A DNA stretch of 6,010 bases from a bacterium (GTDB lineage Bacteria > Patescibacteriota > UBA1384 > CAJBMM01). Positions 1 through 5,676 of this stretch are shown piece by piece. The stretch covers positions 1 through 6,010 of the forward strand of contig DAHXOW010000004.1 of the NCBI GenBank assembly GCA_027364665.1, read 5' to 3'. Under the pieces are notes generated by a model, which searched no databases, was not told the origin of the DNA, and saw only the letters and a list, made by a program, of their open reading frames with translations. Every line of letters begins with the position of its first letter. Position 1 is the first letter of the stretch. The position numbers and the translations under genes are program-made.

Positions 1-1
1 G

Positions 2-1165
2 GCTGACTTCGTTGCTCCATATGACGCGACGGTTATCGAATTGCTACGTCAGGCCGGGTCGGTTTTTATCGGTAAAACAAATTTGGATGAATTTGCGATG
101 GGTAGTTCGACAGAGAACTCTAGTTTTTTTGCCACCAAAAACCCATGGGACCCGAATCGCGTTCCAGGAGGATCGTCTGGAGGATCTGCGGTTGCGTTGG
201 CTGATGACCTGTGTATTTTTGCTTTAGGTACGGATACCGGTGGCAGTATTAGACAACCGGCTGCTTGGACTGGCACTGTCGGTTTCAAGCCGACTTATGG
301 TCTTTTTTCACGTTATGGTGTGATTGCTATGGCTTCATCACTTGACCAGGTCGGAACTTTTACCAGAACCGCAGCTGATGCCTTGACTCTATTTGAAACA
401 CTAGGAAAGCCGGATCATCGTGATAGTACTTCCGATGTGCGTTTTCACGAATTTGATTTCCCTGATCAAGGATTGGTTGGATTGAAAATTGGTGTGCCTG
501 GTGAGTTTTTTGGCGATGGGTTAGATGTAGGAATAGCAAAATTAGTGAAACGGGCAATTGATCGATTGTCTGAGCTTGGAGCTGAAATTGTGCCGGTTTC
601 TTTACCATTATTGAAACAGGCATTGGCAGTTTATTATATTTTAATGCCGGCTGAAGTTTCAACTAATCTAGAACGTTATGATGGAATAAGGTATGGATAT
701 CACTATCCTGATCAGAAGGCCGAATCATTAACGGACAGCTATTTTAAATCACGTGGTTTAACCTTGGGAACCGAGGTGAAAAGGCGCATCATGCTTGGCA
801 GTTTTGTGCTATCTGCCGGATACTACGATGCATATTATGCCAGAGCGCAAAAGGTTAGAACATTAATCAAGCAACAGTTTGATCAAATTTTCTCCGAAGT
901 GGATATATTGGCTGGGCCGGTTACGCCGATCAATCCTTTTACATTTGGTGAAGGATCTAACGACCCTTTGAAAATGTACCTGGCAGACGCAATGACCGTG
1001 CCAGTTAATATTGCCGGGTTGCCGGGAGTTTCTGTTCCCTGTGGTCTTGATGATAATTTGCCTGTTGGGCTGCAATTGATTGCTAATCGTTTTGATGACA
1101 AAAAATTATTATCCGTTGCCAGTGTTTATCAAAAGTCAACCGGGTATCATAAGCAACATCCATAA
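2..1165 (+). CDS. gatA: Glu-tRNA(Gln)/Asp-tRNA(Asn) amidotransferase subunit A, 5' truncated by window edge
   Basis: This is the amidase subunit of the GatCAB complex. It releases ammonia from glutamine in the cytoplasm, and GatB uses that ammonia to amidate mischarged Glu-tRNA(Gln) or Asp-tRNA(Asn). The reading frame is open to the left edge, giving about 387 residues of a protein that is usually near 485, so roughly the first 100 are missing. The amidase signature is clear: GGSSGGS at 167-187, with the first serine (codon 173) matching the cis-serine of the Ser-cisSer-Lys triad, and DTGGSIRQPA with the nucleophilic serine at codon 245, the expected 24 residues later. GKTNLDEFAMGSSTE near the start and GFKPTYG after the nucleophile are also GatA hallmarks. 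The catalytic lysine (VKDN-type motif) must lie outside the window. The C-terminus, with GLPGVSVPCG and LPVGLQLIA, is complete. The next gene begins 10 bases after the stop. An ATG at 41 is internal, because the conserved protein continues upstream of it. Confidence 0.97.
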   Translation, partial: ADFVAPYDATVIELLRQAGSVFIGKTNLDEFAMGSSTENSSFFATKNPWDPNRVPGGSSGGSAVALADDLCIFALGTDTGGSIRQPAAWTGTVGFKPTYGLFSRYGVIAMASSLDQVGTFTRTAADALTLFETLGKPDHRDSTSDVRFHEFDFPDQGLVGLKIGVPGEFFGDGLDVGIAKLVKRAIDRLSELGAEIVPVSLPLLKQALAVYYILMPAEVSTNLERYDGIRYGYHYPDQKAESLTDSYFKSRGLTLGTEVKRRIMLGSFVLSAGYYDAYYARAQKVRTLIKQQFDQIFSEVDILAGPVTPINPFTFGEGSNDPLKMYLADAMTVPVNIAGLPGVSVPCGLDDNLPVGLQLIANRFDDKKLLSVASVYQKSTGYHKQHP

Positions 1166-1166
1166 A

Positions 1167-1170
1167 AGGA
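1167..1170 (+). promoter_or_regulatory. Ribosome binding site of the cyclophilin gene
   Basis: AGGA lies five bases before the ATG at 1176, between the gatA stop and that ATG. It supports starting the isomerase at 1176 rather than at the upstream in-frame ATG at 1080, which would overlap conserved gatA coding sequence by 86 bases. Confidence 0.7.
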
Positions 1171-1175
1171 AAAGA

Positions 1176-1838
1176 ATGGGTAAAAGAGCACAGATTAAAA
1201 AAATAAAAAAACAACAAGAAAATAGTAGCCGCAAACGGCCCTTATTTGATCTTAGGATTTTTTTACATCCACAGTTTTGGATAGCGATCGCCGCTTTTAT
1301 TTTAGTCTTAGGGTACCCTATTTTAATCAACACGTCTTGGTATAAAAATCATCTTGAGAAACCTTCGGCCGAAGACCTAGCTGTTAAAAATGATACAATC
1401 GCAACGATTGTTACTGCGAAAGGGGATATAGTCTTTCAGCTATATCGCAAAGATGCTCCGCTGACTACCGAAAACTTTATTCGTTTGGCGGTTCGCGGTT
1501 ATTATAATGGCTTAACTTTTCATCGTGTTGTTCCCGGATTCGTTATACAGGGAGGAGATCCGACGGGTACCGGAAGTGGGGGTGAAAGTGCGTGGGGAGG
1601 TACGTTCAAGGATGAAATTAACCTTAATTCGCCTCTTTATAAAGTGGGTTATATCGAAGGAACGGTGGCTATGGCCAATAGCGGTCCGAATACCAACGGA
1701 AGTCAGTTCTTTATTACTTTAGCTGATCAGCCTAATCTACCCAAAGATTATACGATTTTCGGTCACGTCACTGAGGGGATGAATGTGGCTTTACAGATTA
1801 AAAAAGGAGACAAGATGTTGAAAGTCGAGGTCAACTGA
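1176..1838 (+). CDS. Membrane-anchored cyclophilin-type peptidyl-prolyl cis-trans isomerase
   Basis: This 220-residue protein would catalyse cis-trans isomerisation of X-Pro bonds and so assist protein folding, most likely on the outer face of the cytoplasmic membrane. Residues 1-21 are rich in Lys and Arg. A single hydrophobic segment follows at about 34-51, then a linker and a cyclophilin domain from about 73 to the end. The active-site stretch FHRVVPGFVIQGGD holds R117, F122 and Q125, matching R55, F60 and Q63 of human cyclophilin A. The second signature, MANSGPNTNGSQFFI, is intact at 166-180. The tryptophan of the eukaryotic cyclosporin site is replaced in the PNLPKDYTIFGHV region, as is common in bacterial enzymes. 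The positive N-terminus predicts an N-in, single-pass topology; there is no signal-peptidase or lipobox site that I can see. The start was chosen by the AGGA at 1167-1170. The next gene starts one base after the TGA stop, so the two are likely cotranslated. Confidence 0.93.
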   Translation: MGKRAQIKKIKKQQENSSRKRPLFDLRIFLHPQFWIAIAAFILVLGYPILINTSWYKNHLEKPSAEDLAVKNDTIATIVTAKGDIVFQLYRKDAPLTTENFIRLAVRGYYNGLTFHRVVPGFVIQGGDPTGTGSGGESAWGGTFKDEINLNSPLYKVGYIEGTVAMANSGPNTNGSQFFITLADQPNLPKDYTIFGHVTEGMNVALQIKKGDKMLKVEVN

Positions 1839-1839
1839 G

Positions 1840-2223
1840 ATGCTATGGTTTAAGCGACCAATAAAAAAAATGATTCCTAGGGCCATTGCTCTGACAGACA
1901 GGCAACTGTTTGCCCAAAAAATTTCTGATTTACGAGAAATGTCTCTGGTCCCTGGCCCGAATAATTTTCGCCAAGCTATTCTTGAGTTCGATAAATTGCT
2001 TGATCTGATTCTGAGAAAAATGGAAATAGCCGGTAACACTTTAGGCGACCGTTTGAAAAATGCTCACGGTTTAATTGATGATTCGTCGTATCAAAGGCTT
2101 TGGTCTGCTCATAAGGTCAGAAATAAATTGGCGCATGATTCTGAGATAGAGATTATGAGCTGGGAAGCCAAAACTGCCATTGAGGATTACGAAGTAGGTT
2201 TGGAAAAATTTTTGGATAGATAG
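1840..2223 (+). CDS. Small HEPN-like protein of unknown function with an RNKLAH motif
   Basis: I do not recognise a named family for this 127-residue protein. It is mostly polar and predicted helical, with no signal peptide or membrane segment, so it is probably cytoplasmic. Residues 41-62 look like an amphipathic helix (FRQAILEFDKLLDLILRKM). Near the C-terminus is AHKVRNKLAHD, in which R94 and H99 fit the R-x4-H pattern of HEPN domains, followed by a further helix (WEAKTAIEDYEVGLEKFL). HEPN proteins are often RNases or toxin components, but many are non-catalytic, and the motif alone does not establish nuclease activity. A GAGG at 1827-1830 sits nine bases before the ATG, one base after the cyclophilin stop. 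The gene ends in tandem in-frame stops, TAG then TGA, just ahead of gatB. No partner antitoxin (MNT or similar) is adjacent, which argues against a classical HEPN/MNT toxin pair. Being real is likely because of the tight packing and codon use; the function is open. Confidence 0.75.
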   Translation: MLWFKRPIKKMIPRAIALTDRQLFAQKISDLREMSLVPGPNNFRQAILEFDKLLDLILRKMEIAGNTLGDRLKNAHGLIDDSSYQRLWSAHKVRNKLAHDSEIEIMSWEAKTAIEDYEVGLEKFLDR

Positions 2224-2224
2224 T

Positions 2225-2228
2225 GAGG
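2225..2228 (+). promoter_or_regulatory. Ribosome binding site deciding the gatB start
   Basis: GAGG overlaps the second of the tandem stop codons of the preceding gene and lies five bases before the GTG at 2234. The alternative GTG at 2228 would begin inside this site and has no good site of its own, and GTG 2240 lies eleven bases away, so 2234 is preferred. Confidence 0.55.
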
Positions 2229-2233
2229 TGATT

Positions 2234-3637
2234 GTGTCTGTGTTTGAACCGGTGATAGGTCTGGAAGTACATATTCAACTGAATACGAAGTCGAAGATGT
2301 TTTGTGGGTGTAACAATGATGCTGCTGAAGCGAGGCCGAATACCTTGGTTTGCCCGGTTTGTTTTGGTTTGCCCGGAACTTTACCTGTAATTAATAGAGA
2401 AGCCGTTATCAAGACTCTCTTATTGGGTAAGGCACTCGGGTCTGTTTTGAGTAGGCGGTGGAATTTCGAAAGAAAGAATTATTTTTACCCAGATTTGCCG
2501 AAAGGATACCAAATCACTTCTACCAGCAGCCCGCCGGTTATAGGTGGGCAGGTGAATTATCCGTCAAGCGTTCGTATTAATCATATTCATTTAGAAGAAG
2601 ACGCTGGAAAATTAATTCATAGGGATGACGGTTATTCGTTGGTTGATTTAAATAGAGCTGGAACACCATTGATAGAATTAGTTACGGAGCCCGACATCCA
2701 CTCGGCAGAACAAGCCAAAGCCTTTTTGCAGGAGGTGCAGTTAATTGCCAGAACAATCGGTATATCAGCCGCTGACATGGAAAAAGGGCATTTACGCTGT
2801 GACGCTAATATATCGTTACATTTACCTAAAACATCCCTTGGGAAAAAAGTCGAAATTAAAAACCTTAATTCATTTAACATGGTTGGCAGAGCTTTAGAAT
2901 ATGAAATAGATAGACAGCGGGAGATTCTAAGAGCGGGCGGGCAGATCGTTCAAGAAACTCGCGGTTGGGATGACAAATATAATCGAACCGTTGGTCAGCG
3001 AGGTAAAGAAGATGCGCATGACTATCGTTATTTACCCGAACCAGATTTGCCTCCTTTGGTTGATTTTTTAACAAGTGATGAGTTTGTGTTAAATTTGCCT
3101 GAATTGCCTGATCAGAAACGAAAACGATATCATCAGTTTCAAATTACCGATTCTCAAATCGACGAACTGGTTAATGATGATTCGTTGTTTCATTTGGCGG
3201 AAAAAATTATAAGTAATACTCAGAATATTGATCAACAACTGATCTGGCGATTGATCTTCGCAGACGTTAAACGAGTGATGGCGGAGGATAATTTATCTGC
3301 GGATATGATTATGCCAGTGGCTGACCAGTTGTCGAAAGTTATGATTGCTTTGAATAATAAGCAGATTACTCACCAATTATTTAAAACCTCTTTATCTAGT
3401 CTGTTGCTAAAAAAAGTTACAGCCGATCAGGTTATTGAAAATGGCCAAAAAGCTAATCAATTGGATATTTCTGAATTAGTTGCCTCAGTAATTAAAGAGC
3501 ATCCCGCAGTGATTGAACAGTGGAAAACGGGCAATCAAAAGGTTTTTGGTTTTTTGGTTGGCCAGGTGATGTCCAAGGCCAAGGGCCAGGCGGACCCACA
3601 GCAGGTAACTAAATTATTGAATGATATGTTAAAATAA
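2234..3637 (+). CDS. gatB: Aspartyl/glutamyl-tRNA amidotransferase subunit B
   Basis: GatB is the kinase and transamidase subunit of GatCAB. It phosphorylates the Glu or Asp attached to tRNA with ATP and replaces the phosphate with ammonia delivered from GatA. From GTG 2234 the protein is 467 residues, close to the usual 475-480. Conserved landmarks occur in order: VIGLEVHIQLNTKSKMFCGC, four cysteines C24, C26, C40 and C43 (CxC...CxxC, the zinc-binding arrangement of the family), RKNYFYPDLPKGYQIT, LEEDAGKLIH, LNRAGTPLIELVTEPD, HLRCDANIS, EIKNLNSFNMV, QETRGWDDKYNRT and AHDYRYLPEPDLPPL. The C-terminal third is the tRNA-interacting helical and YqeY-like part, ending in VMSKAKGQADPQQVTKLL. The start could be 2228 (two residues longer); 2234 is favoured by the GAGG at 2225-2228. 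It lies downstream of gatA, separated from it by the cyclophilin and HEPN-like genes, and no gatC is seen in the window. Confidence 0.97.
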   Translation: MSVFEPVIGLEVHIQLNTKSKMFCGCNNDAAEARPNTLVCPVCFGLPGTLPVINREAVIKTLLLGKALGSVLSRRWNFERKNYFYPDLPKGYQITSTSSPPVIGGQVNYPSSVRINHIHLEEDAGKLIHRDDGYSLVDLNRAGTPLIELVTEPDIHSAEQAKAFLQEVQLIARTIGISAADMEKGHLRCDANISLHLPKTSLGKKVEIKNLNSFNMVGRALEYEIDRQREILRAGGQIVQETRGWDDKYNRTVGQRGKEDAHDYRYLPEPDLPPLVDFLTSDEFVLNLPELPDQKRKRYHQFQITDSQIDELVNDDSLFHLAEKIISNTQNIDQQLIWRLIFADVKRVMAEDNLSADMIMPVADQLSKVMIALNNKQITHQLFKTSLSSLLLKKVTADQVIENGQKANQLDISELVASVIKEHPAVIEQWKTGNQKVFGFLVGQVMSKAKGQADPQQVTKLLNDMLK

Positions 3638-3659
3638 TCAAAAGAAAAAGAAGATATAG

Positions 3660-4235
3660 ATGTTAGATGCTGGCTGGACAAAATTAATCAACGATAGTCA
3701 TGTGGTTTTTGCAAAGCTACCTGAGTTTATTGTGGCATTGCTTTTTGGCTATTTGATAATTTATCTATTTCTTCATCTAGTAAGATTGTTAATTGGTTTA
3801 TTTAATTTGCCGTCTGCTTTAGTATCGATCATTTATTCTTTAGCTTCAGTCATTATTTGGATTCTGTTCTCTGCTTACTTACTTCGCACGATTGGTCTGT
3901 CTTCGTTGGCCATTACTCTATCTGGCTCGTTATTGGTGCTTGGATTAGCTTTAGCTAACGGATCAGGTATTCTGGTGAGCGACGTGATCTCGGGACTATT
4001 CTTGGCAAAAGACCCGGATTTTGAGATAGGCTACCGTATTAAAGCGGGTGATACGGAAGGCGTCATTGAATCGATCGATATTCGTAAAGTAAGAATTAGA
4101 CAAGATGATGGTACCTTAACAGTTGTTCCGAATTCAATGATTGACAAAGATCGTTGGCAAATCATTGCCAAAACCAAAGACGCTGGCCCAAAAATAAAAA
4201 TTGCTTTTCCGGTTCGTAAGAAAAAGGAGCTTTAA
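3660..4235 (+). CDS. Short MscS-family mechanosensitive-channel-like membrane protein
   Basis: The protein has 191 residues. Hydrophobic segments lie at about 22-45 and 53-76, followed by a glycine- and alanine-rich TM3-like segment at about 82-115 (SGSLLVLGLALANGSG), the pore-lining type of MscS proteins. A small beta domain at about 120-165 contains DPDFEIGYRI, GVIESIDIRKVRIR, and DGTLTVVPNSMI, which closely matches the MscS D-G-x-x-x-x-V-P-N motif. MscS-family proteins usually release solutes on hypo-osmotic shock. E. coli MscS is about 286 residues; here the C-terminal alpha/beta vestibule is almost absent and replaced by a short basic tail (VRKKKEL), so gating and conductance may differ, or it may not be a channel. 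The gene starts 22 bases after gatB with only a weak AAGAAG-like site ahead of the ATG. Its TAA directly abuts the GTG of the next gene. Confidence 0.87.
   Translation: MLDAGWTKLINDSHVVFAKLPEFIVALLFGYLIIYLFLHLVRLLIGLFNLPSALVSIIYSLASVIIWILFSAYLLRTIGLSSLAITLSGSLLVLGLALANGSGILVSDVISGLFLAKDPDFEIGYRIKAGDTEGVIESIDIRKVRIRQDDGTLTVVPNSMIDKDRWQIIAKTKDAGPKIKIAFPVRKKKEL
4223..4229 (+). promoter_or_regulatory. Ribosome binding site of the small membrane protein gene
   Basis: AAAGGAG is placed six bases before a GTG start at 4236, inside the last codons of the MscS-like gene. It supports the GTG start and points to translational coupling of the two genes. Confidence 0.7.
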
Positions 4236-4502
4236 GTGAGTCCTCAGGATTTATTGTTTATAGTACTGGCAATAGGGTTTGCTGTTTTGGTGGTTTTTGG
4301 TTCAATTGCTTTGTGGCAGCTGACTCAGACTCTTAAATCATTTCAACAGACATCCGATCACTTGAATCAAATTACTGTTATAATAGAGTCATCGATCGAA
4401 AAAGCTGCCACCATTGCTGACAACATTTCTGGTATTGCTAGCAGTATTACAGGATTGGTTGATGGTTTAACTCATAGGAGGAAGGAAAAAAATGGACGAT
4501 AA
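4236..4502 (+). CDS. Small single-pass membrane protein with amphipathic C-terminal helix (DUF948-like)
   Basis: This 88-residue protein has one hydrophobic segment at about residues 6-27 and then a Ser/Thr/Gln/Ile-rich stretch to about 75 with regularly spaced hydrophobic residues, suggesting a long amphipathic or coiled-coil helix, and a basic tail (HRRKEKN). That layout resembles the DUF948/YtxG type of bacterial protein, whose biochemical role is not known to me; the family link is an inference from pattern, not from conserved signature residues. It starts with GTG, supported by the AAAGGAG six bases upstream, immediately after the MscS-like stop, and its last 11 bases overlap the start of the HtrA-like gene. 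The arrangement suggests it is made with the two flanking membrane proteins and could be an accessory of either. No enzyme motif is visible. Confidence 0.75.
   Translation: MSPQDLLFIVLAIGFAVLVVFGSIALWQLTQTLKSFQQTSDHLNQITVIIESSIEKAATIADNISGIASSITGLVDGLTHRRKEKNGR
4476..4486 (+). promoter_or_regulatory. Strong double ribosome binding site of the HtrA-like gene
   Basis: AGGAGG at 4476-4481 is followed directly by AAGGA at 4482-4486, ten and five bases before the ATG at 4492. It is the strongest Shine-Dalgarno match in the window and lies inside the end of the upstream gene, so HtrA may be translated more strongly than its neighbours. Confidence 0.75.
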
Positions 4503-5676
4503 TATACAACATGACGCGAACAATTATGATAAAACTCTAAATGTTCAACGTTCGATGCTGGTTTTCACTATTTTTTTGAGTTTAGTTATGGGTGCTGTCG
4601 GTGGAGCAGGAACAGTCTATTTGTTGGCTAACGGTAATCAGCTGGGTAGTTCTTTGGGTGTTTCTAACTCGGTGTCCTTGCCAGTTAAACAGAATATTAC
4701 CTTAGAAGAAAATTCTCAATTTATTAATGTTGCTAAACAGGTTAATCCCTCCGTTGTTTCAATAAGTTCTACTAGCAGCGTACAGGATATCTTTGGACAG
4801 ACGTACCAGCAGAGCGGTGGTGGTACTGGGTTTATAATATCCAGCGACGGTTTAATCGCTACTAATAAACATGTCGTTTCGGACGCGACCGCTAAATATA
4901 CAGTAACTTTATACGACGGAACTACTTATCCGGCAACCATTAAATCCACCGATCCGTTATTTGATTTTGCGGTTATTAAAATAGATGCCAATAATTTGAA
5001 ACCGTTAGATCTTGGAGATTCTGACCAATTAAAGGTTGGGCAGTGGGTTATCGCGATTGGTAATGCTTTGGGGCAGTTTCAGAATACCGTCACTGCAGGC
5101 ATTATTTCCGCCACTGAGAGAAGCATAACCGCCGGTGATTCAACTGGCGGTCAGACAGAATCGCTGGAAGGTTTGTTACAAACCGATGCTGCCATTAATC
5201 CGGGCAATTCTGGCGGGCCTTTGTTAAATTTGGCTGGCCAAGTCGTAGGTGTAAATACGGCTGTATCAACAAGTGCGCAGGGTATAGGGTTCGCTATTCC
5301 GATTAACGTATTGAAACCAGCTATCGAAAGCGTTATTAAAACCGGAAAGATTATTCGTCCTGAGTTGGGGGTGCGTTATGTTTCGTTGAATCCTCAGATT
5401 GCCAGCCAAAATAAATTGTCAGTTGATCATGGGGCATATTTACAACCGGGAAGCGGCAATAATCAACCCGCCGTAGTTCCTGGAAGCGCCGCTGATAAAG
5501 CCGGGTTGAAATCAGGTGACATTATTACGGCTGTTAATGGTCAGGTAGTTGATAACAATCACAGTCTGTCGAATCTGATACAACTATATTCGGTCGGATC
5601 GAAGATAAACATAACCTATTATCGGAATGGCAAAGAGCAGCAAACGACTGTGACTCTGGAAAGTACCAGCAGTTAA
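4492..5676 (+). CDS. HtrA/DegP-like S1C serine protease with one PDZ domain
   Basis: This 394-residue protein is an envelope quality-control protease of the trypsin-like HtrA family, which degrades misfolded or damaged proteins outside the cytoplasmic membrane. A short polar N-terminus is followed by a hydrophobic segment at about 22-45, which looks like an uncleaved anchor (DegS-like topology). The protease domain spans about 75-285 with a complete triad: H127 in ATNKHVVSD, D158 in DFAVIK, and S240 in NPGNSGGPL. QTDAAINPGNSGGPL and GIGFAIPIN are family signatures. One PDZ domain occupies about 290-390 (ELGVRYVSL near its start, AGLKSGDIITAVNGQVV in the core). A glycine- and asparagine-rich insertion (PGSGNNQPAVVPGS) sits between the first PDZ strand and that core. 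The ATG is fixed by a very good ribosome binding site and overlaps the preceding gene by 11 bases. The symbol (htrA, degP, degQ or degS) cannot be decided from sequence alone. Its stop overlaps the stop of the convergent prmC. Confidence 0.96.
   Translation: MDDNIQHDANNYDKTLNVQRSMLVFTIFLSLVMGAVGGAGTVYLLANGNQLGSSLGVSNSVSLPVKQNITLEENSQFINVAKQVNPSVVSISSTSSVQDIFGQTYQQSGGGTGFIISSDGLIATNKHVVSDATAKYTVTLYDGTTYPATIKSTDPLFDFAVIKIDANNLKPLDLGDSDQLKVGQWVIAIGNALGQFQNTVTAGIISATERSITAGDSTGGQTESLEGLLQTDAAINPGNSGGPLLNLAGQVVGVNTAVSTSAQGIGFAIPINVLKPAIESVIKTGKIIRPELGVRYVSLNPQIASQNKLSVDHGAYLQPGSGNNQPAVVPGSAADKAGLKSGDIITAVNGQVVDNNHSLSNLIQLYSVGSKINITYYRNGKEQQTTVTLESTSS

Noticed and set aside
49..288. Antisense and alternate-frame open frames across gatA, the cyclophilin gene and gatB.
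   Set aside because: They encode low-complexity or unrecognisable peptides that fully overlap conserved genes, so they are shadows.
1080..1175. An upstream in-frame ATG at 1080 would lengthen the cyclophilin by 32 residues.
   Set aside because: It overlaps conserved gatA C-terminal coding sequence, has no good ribosome binding site, and ATG 1176 has a well-placed AGGA.
1836..1838. Possible TGA recoding as glycine, as in some Candidate Phyla Radiation lineages.
   Set aside because: No conserved gene has an in-frame TGA, and read-through of this TGA would add only four residues before a TAA.
1840..2223. Classical HEPN/MNT toxin-antitoxin module.
   Set aside because: There is no nucleotidyltransferase-like or other antitoxin candidate next to the HEPN-like gene; both neighbours are recognised housekeeping genes.
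3638..3659. A promoter ahead of the MscS-like gene.
   Set aside because: The 22-base gap is AT-rich, but I could not find paired -35 and -10 elements with proper spacing in the gap or the end of gatB.
5128..5151. An ACCGCC / GGCGGT inverted repeat inside the HtrA-like gene.
   Set aside because: It lies in coding sequence for a Gly/Thr-rich loop of the protease domain, with a 12-base gap and short arms; chance is a sufficient explanation.
5656..5669. A small inverted repeat CTGG-AAAGTA-CCAG near the end of the HtrA-like gene, considered as a terminator.
   Set aside because: The stem is only four base pairs and no T-run follows, so it does not support a rho-independent terminator.
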